Source of the DNA: Wuchereria bancrofti
Taxonomy: Eukaryota > Nematoda > Chromadorea > Rhabditida > Onchocercidae
Assembly: GCA_005281725.1 (NCBI GenBank)
Contig: SSBO01000001.1
Span: 7,424,399 to 7,488,398 of the forward strand
Length of the DNA stretch: 64,000 nt
Reading direction: 5' to 3'
In this document: in pieces, positions 24,253-36,616 of the stretch
Layout of the letters: every line of letters starts with the position of its first letter
Position numbering within the stretch: position 1 is the stretch's first letter
Notes under the pieces: model-generated
Seen by the model: the letters and a program-made list of their open reading frames with translations, nothing else
The model's database searches: none
What the model was told of the DNA's origin: nothing
Program-made: the position numbers and the translations under genes

Positions 24253-27200
24253 TCAGAAACCAGTATCATCCATCAACTGATTCGTCCGCCTGAATGCAAA
24301 TTTCATGATATCACGTTGTAAAATTGTTTGCTTTTCGGGTGTTAGCATAAAAAAGCAGGACTGCAGCTGCTGGTAAAACTGTTCTTCCGTAGGTATTGCA
24401 GCACTGATGATGGAAGAATCTCTTGTTTTTGGTAGTTTTGATGGTTGCGATGACTGCAATGGCTGCATTGGTTGTGACATCTCAACCGGTGGCTCATTTC
24501 CTTGACTTTGCAATTGATGCGCCAGTAAAGCAATAGTATCAATCACCTTCGAAGTATTAACATCATTTTCCACAGAAATTTCTTTACGAACATCTAAAAA
24601 ACCCGTATGAAATAATGACAAAGTGAGAAAAGAATCTAATTAAGTCTAATAATTCCATAACCTGTTCCTGCATAATGAACCGGTCAGCAGTAATAATTTA
24701 TAGACAACATTTGACAGGAAAAAGCAGTAAAATAATAAAACTACCTCCAGATTTCCGAATGTTGTCAATAATGTCTTTCCTGGAAACTCCTGGCTCTGGG
24801 GCAGGGCTATTGCTACACGACTTTCCACCTTCTGGCTCGGATATGAAAAAACTGTCACTGAAAACAAGTAGAATAAACATATTAAAAAGAAAAAAAAAAC
24901 TCGACAATTACATCAAAGATTTCATACCGTTTCTCTTATCCAATGTAACACACTAACGAAGTTAAAGTAAGTCGAAAATTTGGAAAGAAAAACCAAAAGT
25001 TGCTCATCCACATCCGAAAATTCTAGAATCGTCTACTTATCTAGCTCACCCAATTCCACCGAATTACTGGATCGCTCAAAATACTTATATAAAAAAATAA
25101 TACTCTTGGATTCGCCTGCTTATCTAGATATTCATGTATTTGGATTTAATTTGAATTACTATACTCAAACTTAATAAGATATTTATATGAATTTGATAAT
25201 CAAACATTTATTTAAGAGGTATTTAAATATGTTAAGAAATATTCGAATAAGTTCAGATGGCATTGGTACGTTAAATTTCTTGAATACTTTGACTGATGCG
25301 CTTACTGTTGCAAGCATACTGAGCTATTCACGTTTTTCTTGCAAAAAATATAATTTCGAAGTTGTTAAATAATACTCATGATAAACAGTTTATTTACTTA
25401 ATTCAAATATCATAGATAAAAATTAAATCTTTTTTAATTGCTTAAAAATGAATATCATGAAGGAAATCATATTTTTCCTAAGAAATTTAAAAATTTTGTT
25501 TGTTCATGAACCGTATACTATAAGATTCAAAAGATCTTTAAACGAAAAATCTCGTCATAATCAATGTTTAATCATACAATAATAGAGTTATTGGTCTTAA
25601 TTTTTATCTCAGATCCCTCTTATAACGCAACATAGATTCAATGTTCTCTGTAACAATAGTATAACAAACACACCGAGCAAATTCTTCTTCCATGATGCCA
25701 TCCAGAAATTTCATTGCATCAAAATATCGTCGATACTTACAATTGCGCGTTGTCCTTGCACCAGGATTCTGCTTTTGTTGTCGTTTTTCATTTGCATAGG
25801 ATCGTCGCAGTTGAAGCCATATTTTCCGGCATGTTTCCTCTATAACGAAAAACTTCGTCAACGACAGTCCTCTGGAATTCTCAAATTTGAAGAGTGAATT
25901 GCTTTAATCAAATATTTATCCATATTCAACTATATTCAATTTTCTCAGCTCAAGCATCATATATTTTTATGTAAACAATTCTTTGGGAAACGATTTGAGA
26001 AGTAATGATTTTTAATTGCACGATACATAATTTATGGTTTGCACATTTATGATCGAAATTTCTGTTAAATTAGTAAATGTATTAAACATATTTATTCAAG
26101 CCTATAGCAACCCATCCTCGTAAATCTTCAAATAAGGGACAAATAACTGATCAGATATTAATGTTTCATCTGAACATTATGAGTTCTAATAATGAGGAAA
26201 ATCGCATAAAGTTGGGTGTAAATGGACAAATTTAGAATGACGGTCAAAATAAAGAATTCGGAATTGAAAACAAGGAAGAGTACATGTATTACTTTCAAAT
26301 TTCCTGAAAAACCGTTCCAATTATTATTAAAATCCAGTACCGTCAACTTGTTTCAAATCATTTGACATCTCTGCAGCAATGCTCTCCCAAGCTTGCTTCT
26401 TTTTATTTGTTCGTGTGTGATATTCTTCAAAGCTACCATCCCAGAGTATTTCATTACGTCGAACCAAATCTATGAAACATTCCATTTCAGGACCTACAAA
26501 TTAATTAATTGAGCGCTTAAGCTGGGAAATCAAAATCACGACCATTTCTCGAGAAGGAAATATAACTAAAAAATCTTCATTTTAAAAAGCACATGTTGTA
26601 TAAAATAACATTTCAACAAGGAAATTAGAGAAACCTTTGAAAACAAGTACATGTCGTAAATTAGTTGATTTAGTGGATGCGGAAACCTTTTCACCAAAAT
26701 CGGTTAAAATAGTCCCATCCTGAAAAAAAAAACTAATTTTCCTCCAAAATACTACACCTGATTTTTATACCATTTATTGAAATTTATTCTCCTTCCTTCC
26801 AACTGTATAATGTAAATTTTCGATTTGTTCAAGTATTAATACAATAATATATATTACTGGAATGAAAATACATGGATCTTCATCTAGCAACATTAATTCG
26901 ATCATTTTCCGGATGCATATGTAACAGCATTTCAAAAAACCCAGTCATACACATACACACATAAACGATATGTTTCAAAATAATGAGATGACTGTGGTTT
27001 CATTAAAATTGTTTACAATTTTTCAGGCATTTCATCAGTACATGCTATCCAAATACACCATATGAAATGCACACACATATTATGTAAATAAACAATCAGA
27101 TACAATACAACTGTAATCTATACCTCACAGTTCACTGTTACAGAATGACTTGTAGATGGTTCCATAGTGAGAAGCATATTATTAGCACAAATTTCGGATA

Positions 27201-27477
27201 AATCTTCTTCATTACCATCCTCAATTTTAATTTTGCAACCTGAAAAAAGAAGCCTACATCTAATCATAGTCGATCAACAATATATATATATATATATATA
27301 ATTTAAAAAAATGATAAACTAACGTTTAAGCTGCTCATCACAATTAATTTGTCCAGCAATTTCATCAATCGCTCGTTTCAAGGTTAATCGTCTTTCCATT
27401 TTCGACTTCTCTTCCATTTCTTCCTCTTGTTTGATCTCTTTTGGTGCTACGATTTGTGTATCACTAATATCGCTCAT
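24253..27477 (-). CDS. MADF-BESS domain protein (putative DNA-binding transcription regulator), 385 aa
   Basis: Seven exons: 27477-27324, 27239-27124, 26719-26635, 26493-26341, 25869-25674, 24857-24745, 24593-24253. All six junctions keep phase and give one 385-residue frame with ATG and stop. An MADF domain spans about residues 121-229: FIDLVRRNEILWDGSFEEYH, then QAWESIAAEMS, then CRKIWLQLRRSYANEKRQQK and YFDAMKFLDGIM, the usual order of its conserved Trp/Leu/Arg positions. A BESS-like tail lies at about 345-375 (FYQQLQSCFFMLTPEKQTIL). MADF is a Myb/SANT-like DNA-binding fold and BESS mediates protein contacts (family knowledge). The stretch between them is Gln/Pro/Ser-rich. The acidic N-terminus has two SUMO-type sites, IKQE (15-18) and IKIE (55-58). 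One donor (exon 5, CG/GTGTGT) is weak but is demanded by phase. Likely nuclear; targets unknown. Confidence 0.85.
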
Positions 27478-27947
27478 TACTCGTTTACCTTACAATACTG
27501 AATTAGAATTAGAGTAACAATTTAAAAAAGAAAAGAAAACAAACACCCGTCTCGCAATATCGAAAAACAATGTGAGTAATGGAAAGCAAAATTAACAACC
27601 ATCTTCAATTTAATCCAAATAAGATCTTGCATCAATTTCCAAAAAACAATTCATAGTATATTGATGTATTTAAAAGACCTAATAATCAAAACTGTCAATA
27701 ATTTTAACTTATCATTTTACGCATAACATTCATAGCTTTCTGTATAATTGCATTTTCAACATCAATCTTAACATCCCATTATTCTTCAATTTATTAAATT
27801 TTACAAAACATTTCGAAAAACTTTTTAGAAGAAAATAATCCACTTCATAATTGTTTAAAATAATGCCAAAAATCATTCCAAAATTAACTGGTTACTGATT
27901 ACTGTTACTGCTATTGTTGTTATTGTTGCCGGTAGTACCGGTGATGA

Positions 27948-27982
<35 letters not shown>

Positions 27983-29224
27983 CTGCTGCTGCTGTGCAAT
28001 GATGATGAATGAATGAAATATAAACGAAACTAAACTATTTATTTGCATCAGCATTTCCACACTCATATTCCTTATTCCTTGTTAACTGCGATAGCAAGCA
28101 AGTAAACAACATCAGTGTGCAATACCAACAACAACAAAACAAATGTTTAGCAAATCAATAAGATAGAATGAAGTTAATATTATAATATATTGAAGAGAAA
28201 TTCGACACAATACTCACAATCAACATCTATCATCATCATCATCCCTCGTTTCTCTTACACTATCTTTCATACTATTTCTCCTTTAAACACTACTTCATCC
28301 TGCTCTCTTCCTCATATATATTTTATCTATATATGTATGCTTTATTATTAAACAAATAAGGGAATTTACACTATACATTACTAATTTTGATTGTTAAATT
28401 TCTCATTGATTCATTGCATATTTTATTTCTTTTACTCACTAAAACTACACAGTACATACATATACGTATGTATGTATGTATCATTATCATTTCATTATTA
28501 TTATTCAAACAAATAAATATTCTCTTCTACTTCTCATCTATCATACTGCCATAAAACTCCATATTTAAAAGTACTAAATTGTTGACATTGCTAATTAAAC
28601 ATCATCATCATCATCATCAACGCTATCGTCATTACCATTCACTATTACGATCGGGCACTACTACTACCAACATCACCTATATTGCTAATTAAACATCATT
28701 ATCATGATTACCACTACCACCATCACTATCATTACGACTACAACTGCTACCACTACTATCAGCATCACCACAATACCGCTACTGCAATCACTAAACAATC
28801 ATTAATGATCAACATTTGTTGACATTTCATCTAACAACAAATTATTCTCCGAACAAACGAAAAAAAAATCGATTGCTTTTGAAAATAAAAGAGGGTACTA
28901 ATTTCCATCCCATCTAGTAAAATTCGTTTTTCATCTTAGCTGGCAAACTTTTGTTAACACTGCTATAGAATGTCTTTTTCTTAAAAGCTCTCATAAACCT
29001 ACAGCATTACTTACTAATTAAGTCCTATATTATTACTAATTAAACGAATGAAAATGAACTTCTTGTACTTCTCTCAATTTGTTGCATAAATCATCTCACA
29101 TAAATTTAAACAAATGTATCAATTGGAGAGATGATAACTACTGCTTGAAGCTGCTGTTGTATAAATGAGAGAAAACTTCGTTAGTTGTTTTTCAAAAAAA
29201 AAAAAAGATAAAAGAGTACTTACC
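27478..29224 (-). other. Probable 5'-leader intron of the MADF gene, with triplet repeats
   Basis: Upstream of the MADF start an acceptor (TAATTCAG) ends at 27498, giving a 20-base leader before ATG. A strong donor (ATGG/GTAAGTAC) at 29224-29223 could mark a noncoding first exon, leaving a 1.7-kb leader intron. Trans-splicing of a leader to the same acceptor is the alternative. The interval holds TAG/GGT/GCT and CAT triplet repeats and no convincing coding sequence. Confidence 0.35.
27945..27994. repeat. Compound triplet repeat (TAG)n-(GGT)n-(GCT)n
   Basis: About nine TAG units pass into three GGT and four GCT units. Lies upstream of the MADF gene. Confidence 0.9.
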
Positions 29225-29550
29225 CATAATCAGCGATACTTTAACAAATCCTTGCGCTCTTGTTGTTAGAAAAGTTTCATAACCAGGTTAGGAACCAAAT
29301 AACCTTCCATTTAATACAAAACCTCTTAGGTTGACAATCGAACTGTGATACCAGTTCAGAGTTAGCAAAAACAGGATTTTTTAAACAATAATCATTCCTA
29401 TCAATATTCTTTATCATTTAGAAGTACAAAACAAGTACCGTTTGGAATAATTTATTACAATAATGAATCCTCCTGCTCTTCCTGACATTGTGTACAGAAA
29501 ATAAATAAAAGTAACAAAATAGATGCATGAAAGAAACAATTGTTCAAATG
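29225..29550. other. Spacer; possible promoter side of the MADF gene
   Basis: No coding sequence seen. If the donor at 29224 is real, the transcription start and promoter of the MADF gene would fall here, but I see no clear core-promoter element. Confidence 0.3.
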
Positions 29551-30060
29551 CATACAAACAAAACATTAGTTTTGGTAAACAACACGAAAAAAGTTGGAAT
29601 TTTAGAGCTGCTTCCAATTCACCCCTGAAAGTTCCCAAAGCTGGAAATGTCAGGGAAATTCCTAGAATCGAAGTGTTTTATATACAAACGAAATATTAGT
29701 TTCAATCATTCAAATGATCAACAAGGTATGGAGATGCCTCCAATCCACCTCGTAAGTTCTCAAAGATAAGCTAGACGTGTCAGGGAAATCCCTGAAATTG
29801 AAAAAATGTTTTAGACATAAACAAAATATTAGTTTTGATCATCAACACTTTCAGTGGTCAAAAAGATACGGAGTTAGACTTGCACAGGTGCCTCAAATAC
29901 GCTTTGGAAATTCCCAAAGCCGGCACAGAGAAATTCCTGGATCAAGAAACGATGTATCCAAGATACAAACAAAGTATTAGTTCTGGTCATCGAAATTATC
30001 GCTGATCAGCAAGATATGGAATTAGAATTGTACAGATGCCTTCAGTTCAAAATGATCTGG
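29551..30060. repeat. Degenerate tandem repeat, ~130-150-bp unit, about 3.5 copies
   Basis: Successive units begin TAGTTTTGGT (about 29566), TAGTTTCAAT (29697), TAGTTTTGAT (29829) and TAGTTCTGGT (29977). Within them the order is kept: ATCAACA, AAGATATGGAG, a GTGCCTC/GATGCCTC block, AGTTCCCAAAG, a GTCAGGGAAATTCCTGAA block, then ATACAAACAAAATAT. Many substitutions and small indels separate the copies. Open frames across it (for example 29777-29980, plus) are not convincing genes. It lies between PSMD5 and the MADF gene. Confidence 0.85.
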
Positions 30061-30369
30061 AATAATGATGCAAATTTCAAGATATTTTAAAGTTGATTAT
30101 ATAAAAATAATCAGCCATATTGTTGAACATCAGTTCATAAAAAAGGATTACTGGAACACTCAGATTAATGCAATACAACATTCGCCATATTCAACAGCAA
30201 AAAAATGGCATCAACGTTAGTTAAAATATATTTAAAAAAAAATTTTTGCAACAGAAACTAAAAACAATTTACAATGAAAAATAACAGTTGAAAAATATAA
30301 ACGATAAAGCTACCCTCATCACGATGCAATCCTGATAAAAAAAATAAAAAAACCATGCAATCACTGAAA
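30061..30369. other. 3' flank of PSMD5; no gene seen
   Basis: AT-rich sequence past the PSMD5 stop on the minus strand. No canonical AATAAA signal was evident close to the stop. Confidence 0.4.
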
Positions 30370-33300
30370 TTAATCATTTTCCATATCAACCTGCGGGTTT
30401 CTTTCAACATAAAATGCTCCCTCACGACGGTACATTTTCAGCTTCATCATATCTTCTGGTGAAATCACTGAATCTGAGCTATCGATAAGTTTGCAAATGA
30501 CATCATATTTGCACTGTTTACCTTCAGCATTTCTTTCAGTATTTCGACTTAAGATAGCTACCATGAAGCTGTAAAATTTGTAATATATATCATAAATTTA
30601 AAAGTTTAAGCTTCCAAATGTTAATCATTATGAGAGTCAAAAACTTTCAGCAGAGCAACGCACCGAACTTATGATAACTAAAGGGAGGCGCTCTGAATGT
30701 TTTTATATACCCTTAACAATTCTAGTTTAGCTAATCAATGATCACATTTTTAATAACACCATGGTCCGACTTCGTTAAAATAATTTTGATTTAAATAAGA
30801 TGAACTTACATGCTATCATGATGTTCTAAACGCTTTGAATTTTACTGAGAAGCAACTATGCGGACAGTATAGTCAATCTAAGCGATTTCATAAGTGCCAG
30901 AAATCAATTCATAAAAGCCGGTTTTAGCATCACTTGCAATGATATAGACTCAAAGTTAATAAAATACAAACCCGGCACCGAAATAAAATATGCGAATTGC
31001 CCATTTGTGGTCGAAAAGTGTCAAAAGTAGTCGTAGGGATGATATTCGAATATCATTAAAAGGCTTGCTGAGATAAGAAATTATAACTGACGGAAAATTT
31101 TCACCGAGCCAGTTGAACCACTTCTGTGCGATTGCATCTGCATCGGCATCCTTCAAATATAGATAATTCCTTTGGAGTATTGGAAAATTTTTTTCCTACT
31201 TAAATTCAGATATTTGTGTTTGCATCTTCTAATCATACATTATATCAACAAACTACGATTATATGAAACGAAGATTCTGAAGAAAATTGTAGAATAAAAC
31301 TCATTGGGAAGCAATGTTAATAATCGGTAATGAAAGAGTTCTTTATTTTTTCAACATGTCTGTTGAAAAAATGAATATTAGGGATTCTTAAAGTGTTTTA
31401 TTAACAATTAATAATAGCCAACATCAAAGTTTCCACATCGAAAAAAAGAAAAAATTTAACATTCGTACCAAATATTTTGTGTTATAATTCAAATTAGGGA
31501 GATTAATCTTACTATATAAATGCAGCATTACCTCAACCTCATCTTTGACTTCTAACATCATTGATAAGGCACTGATATGTCGTACTCGCAAATCGAGTGG
31601 TCCAGTTGCAATAGCTATACCAAATGCATTCATTGCTCTTCTCATGTCACACTGCGCTAGAATTAAAATAAATATTTAAGGTCAGGTTCCAAAAACCTGA
31701 TAAATTTCTATCTGGATCTCAGTTAACTGTTCAACTGATCGAAAGACAGGAGTCAGTTATTCAATTTCCGGACAAAAAAAAATTTTTTTCTAAACAGTGG
31801 AAACGAATTTCATAACAAAATGTATTTCTAAATCAAAACTTTACTACAATTATTATGTTGTCTATCCAGAAATTTCTTAGCACGATCGGTTGACCCCACA
31901 GCGGCCAGCGTATCAAAAGCAAGTAGACGTAATGAAGCGTCCAATCGATCAAAATGATAAATCAAATCTAACAATGAATCCAGAAATTTTGGAAACTGAG
32001 ACAGACACTCCACACTGGCCACAGAAAGATGTCCAAAAAACTTGATAAGCGCTGCAAAAAAGATAATCAGATGGAAATTGTATAAAAAATTGGCTAAAAT
32101 AAAGACATTTCTATATTTCAGCTCGTCGAATCTACTTCCATTCTCTTCATTATTCATATCCCAGAATTGAGATTTTAAAGCTGAAAACTCCTGAAGTTTG
32201 GAGAAAAAATATAACATTAATCGTAAATGTATATATATATATATATATGTTGAAGACGAATCGTGCATACCAGGATAGAGAAAACCTGCATCCGGCTGTT
32301 CCATGCATTGAACAAACAATCTGTTAAGGTGGTCAACGATGCCTGTCGTTAATAAATATTTTGCAGTTGATATTTTCCTGAAGAAAAAGTTTATTACATT
32401 TAAATAGACTGGACATAAACAGGAAAAGAATAGAAACATCTCTTTTTGCATCTAAAAGAGATCGAAAATTTGAGAAATCGAATCAATCTCTCAATTTTTA
32501 GTGAGTTAGAAATAATAAAAGAAGTCTATGAGCTAGTAATATCAAGAGAACAAAACAGATGCTTTCATAAGTGAAAAATAGATCATGTTTTACCGAAAAT
32601 ATGAGACTTATGAGTAATACCATGATTTAAATGATCCATGAGTAATGGATCATTTAAGTGGATAGCATGAGTAAATTTGTATCATTGGGAAACCAATGAA
32701 ATCATTAATCAAAAACAACAAAACAACACAGAGCCGAAAGCCCTTCGTTAACACAAATTTTTACGCCTCCTTTTTAATAAGCAATAAACTGACTGGGAAG
32801 CACCATCGGCAAACATTTCCACAGCATTGATTTGAATTAAAATATCATTTGATTCAAGTTCTTCCGCTAATCGACTGATCAGATCTCCGACTTTATGCAA
32901 ATCGTTTCCTTCCTTCATCACCAAAGTTGTTACCTATAATGAATGAGTGAGCAATTAAAACTTTAAACACCTGAAAAGAAAAAGCTCGAATAATTTAGCG
33001 CATCTTTACAACACTGCTGATGACATGAAATAGTGGCAATAAATTAAAAAAAAAAATTAACTATGACAGGAAATAGTGACAAAAAATTAAGCTTCGAAAA
33101 CGATGGAACTGTGTACTACTTCCACAACAAATGGTGCGTTTATTCATAGTACCACACTATAGTAGAACAGATTCAATGTTGTTAATGAAGAATTGCTTAA
33201 CCTGTCACGGCCCAAGAAGTGATTTTTATGAGGATTTTATAAAATTACGTCATCTAATACAGTTTTTGAATTTCTCTAATATAAAATATTTCAACGTTAC

Positions 33301-34615
33301 AAAAAAAAGGACCTGGTGTATTCGAAATCGAACTTCAGCACGATTTGAATTTAGTTGATTCAACAACTCATCTTGCACCAATTTTAGTGAAGCGAAGCGT
33401 GTCAAAAGCTGAAAAATACTTTCTATAGAGATCAAAAAAACTATCAAAATATACTGGATTAAAATGAATGGTTGCATGACTAACATCGTAAGCCTTAAAA
33501 CCCATGTACAGCTGTCTACAAAATCATGTGAACACAATTCTGAAGTTTTTCAACGATTTTAACTTACCAGAAATGCAAAATAATTCTAATATCAGTAAGA
33601 TGTCAGTCTTAAAGTCGTTTATGTACCTTATAGGCAAAATTGCGCTTAGCATAAATGAATCACCAATCGCATTAACACCAACATACCAAAACATAAACAT
33701 GTGGTAAACAGCCTTGAAACGAACCTAAGCACCTTCAAAGTCTATTGTTTCCTGCTTGTATTCTCTGACTTGTATAAGTTATGCGGTATAAATATTGAAC
33801 AAAACTCTAGGAATTCTGGAAACTCTGACAAATTTTCATAAGTCCTATAATACACAATTGTTGTTTTCATTATCTAAAAGTGCAAAGGTCCAAAAAAAGT
33901 TCCCAATTTTTTTTTCGTTTGCTTTGAAAAAAAGATCGAAGTAAACATACAACAGCTATCGATCCAGCGCAATCGAAATCACAAACTCGTCGCGCAAATG
34001 CAATTGTTACAGCAATATGTGAATTAGAAAGCATTTCATAGACTTCGTCAATATGACGTATGTAATAATCGACAAGCACATCAACAACTTTTGGATGGCT
34101 ATTGTTTATTCCATTCAAGACTAGGATTTGGTGTTTCTCAGTTAAAGAAACTATACCAACAGTATCAAGAATACAAATGATCAAATCTTTCAAATCCGGA
34201 AATGCATCCCTGGAAATATTTCCAATATTTTAAAACTATATAAAAATATACCAATATCTATCCACAATAGGTAGTATAATTTTTTTTGACACCATAACAG
34301 TCGGTAAGGAATTTTCAATTTATGCCTATCAACCACCAAAAAAAAAGACACTCTATTAGCAGACGCTATTTCATGTCGTGAAACTTAGCGTAAAAAAAGT
34401 TTTTACAGAAACCCATGCACGAAAAAGTTAGTTGCACAAACGTACCAGTCAATATGCTCAACGTTATGAGAAAGCAGCTTCTGCAGCATTTCGATAGCTT
34501 TCACTTCTGTACGTTCTGCTAGCAGATGCTGTTTCATATCGTAAAATGTATCAACGTCATATGCTGTATCATTTGTCGGTGAGTCGGCAATGTTTTCAAT
34601 GTTACTATCTCGCAT
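30370..34615 (-). CDS. PSMD5: 26S proteasome non-ATPase regulatory subunit 5 (S5b) homologue, assembly chaperone
   Basis: Nine exons: 34615-34446, 34209-33951, 33408-33313, 32933-32794, 32377-32271, 32051-31848, 31656-31532, 31150-30972, 30568-30370. All junctions are in phase and yield 492 residues (human PSMD5 has 504). PSMD5/S5b chaperones the proteasome base by binding the ATPase Rpt1 (PSMC2) and is absent from the finished 26S particle (established knowledge). Matching landmarks along an all-helical HEAT/ARM-like protein: LLTRFASLKLVQDELL and AEVRFRIHQ; ELESNDILIQINAVEMFADG; YPGALIKFFGHLSVASVECL, parallel to the 'PG.VKFFGNLAV' of vertebrate S5b; the AFDTLAAVGS repeat; and the C-terminal KYDVICKLI...REGAFYVERNP, parallel to 'KYELVKAL...EGPYYVKP'. 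The acceptor at 31151 (TTTGAAG) is noncanonical. ATTATAG five bases before the ATG may be a spliced-leader acceptor. Confidence 0.88.
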
Positions 34616-36616
34616 GTTGTCTATAATTTGTTTCTCTATTAGATATTATATTTGATAATAAATAAATAATATATTTTGAAACAAATGATATCATCATTGA
34701 GGTTAATACTCCAAAGTGAAATTATAGATACTACTACTACCCAAAAAGGAAATGAGGAGAAAAAAACTATCCGAATATCTGAAACAAATCCAAACGAGAA
34801 ACGGAGAGCGAGAGGGAAAAATAGGAAAAACAATACGAGGAGTAACAGAGACGAAGCAGTAGCATTTAAACTTTATCTAAGAGCAAAATTTCGCTCTAAA
34901 TAAATACTATTGAAAAATTACTTCCAAATAACATTTTTAAATTCAAATTAAAGCTATTAATGGGATTTCAAAATCAAATTTAAAATTTCACTTGATCACT
35001 CAATGTGCAAAATAAAACTGAAACTAATCCATCTGAAACATACCTTTTTTATCATTATCAAATTCCTTTAGTTCCTAATAAGATCCCTCCAACTATCTAA
35101 CGTAAATGCACTTTAAACAATAATCTCAATCCCTACTGTCTCTTCATTTTTCATACATTCTCAGTCTAACCTTTTAACACATCCACAATCGAATTGAATC
35201 CATCTTCCCCGCCAAGCATTAAATGGAAGAAGAGACAAGCTAACAAAAATAAACATTCATCTATTATTTGCAAACTTATACAGTCTATCATCCACTCTCT
35301 CAATCACTTTCATACAACTTTTAAATTCCATCAACCTCTACCCATCCTCAACCAACACACTCTCTCTCCCGCCCATAACAATAAACACGTCATCCATCGA
35401 TCAAACCAATCATGAATCAAACCTGAAAGAAAGAAACCACTTTCGCGATATGAAAAAATTTTCAGTCGCGATATGAAATATCAAACATCTCAACGAAGTT
35501 ATAAAAATTTTCAACTCCAGTTCAGTTTCAAATTCGTTTCACATAGGCTAACTATGTTTTTTATATGATCCAGAATGTGAGATAATTACTAGTTGAATAA
35601 CAGTTACGAATAATTTTTCAGTTATGAACAATACTGCGTGCGTCATAAAGCATTAATTTGAAATTATAATCTTAATAAATTGTTACATTATATCACTGAT
35701 CACAACATCATAAATTGGTTAAAACTTATTTTTAAAGCAACAAAACATTATAATGTGCAAAAGAAAAAAAAGAAAATGCTTTCTCAAGAAAAAAAAAGTG
35801 AAAAAAAAGACACACTAAATAGTTTATTTAGAATAAAATTACAAATGCAATTGAGAAAAAAAAGTTTTCCAATTAAATAAAATAAATAATTTTGATAAAA
35901 TTCGTGGAATCTTTCCCTTCTTTTTGAAGAGAAAAAGCGCATGTGTACATTTTTCTTAATGGATATTTTTATTAACATAAATGTTCTTTCAGTTTTCTTC
36001 ATCTAAATTATTTAATTGCAGTTACTTTTTCTATCATACTTGTTGCTGTATTTATGCTATAATTCGTTTAATATTGTATTCAAATGTATCTATACATTTG
36101 TTATCTAAAATTTTTTTTTTTCAAAAAATAAATTTATCTGAAATTTTCTGTAGCTAAGATTGAAAACATAAATGAAAGCATAAGACTTCAGGTAAAATAT
36201 TTATCTCATTTTCTTTTTTTTTTATAAACTAACTATATTAAATTTATTAAGGAAAATGGGTGGAATGAAAAATGTTAAACAAAGAGTTTTTTCCTTTTTT
36301 ACCAACAGTTTTTGAATTATATATATTAAAAATGGAAACTGAAAAGATTTTTTTTCTAAAGATTTCATTTATCTAAATGAAAATTGAAATTTTACTTGAT
36401 GTTCGCCATGAGTCCTTTCATATAGATTTGTATGAAGAGGAAATTGAAATGTGAAGGAATTTGTGATAAAAAAAAACAAAATTTTCAAATGTAAGCACTT
36501 TTAAAATTATCACAGCATTTATCATACTTTGTGCTGAATCATATCATAATTCATTTGATCCAAAACAAAAAGAAAAAAGAGATGAGATTACCTTTTTTTT
36601 TTTTTAAAATAAACTT
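34616..36616. other. Intergenic, PSMD5 5' side to 4-TM gene 3' side; no gene seen
   Basis: It contains A-rich and C-rich low-complexity open stretches (34676-34903 and 35194-35415, plus) that encode Lys/Arg/Asn or His/Ser/Pro runs with no family resemblance. I regard these as noncoding. PSMD5 promoter sequence probably lies near 34.6-34.9 kb. Confidence 0.5.

Noticed and set aside
28441..28480. Apparent palindrome around TACGTA in the TATG repeat
   Set aside because: The arms are out of register by one base when paired exactly; it is only a TACA/TATG simple repeat.
32150..32205. Alternative acceptor (AACTTCAG) inside PSMD5 intron 5
   Set aside because: Joining exon 5 to it reaches a stop (TAA) within about 15 codons, and the family alignment supports the acceptor at 32052.
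31828..32451. 207-codon open frame on the minus strand, the longest in the window
   Set aside because: It is PSMD5 exons 5 and 6 read through the intervening intron. The family alignment (YPG directly followed by ALIKFFGHL) shows the middle 73 codons are intronic.
34676..35415. Plus-strand open frames upstream of PSMD5
   Set aside because: Low-complexity Lys/Arg/Asn and His/Ser/Pro composition, no splice sites that join them, and no family resemblance.
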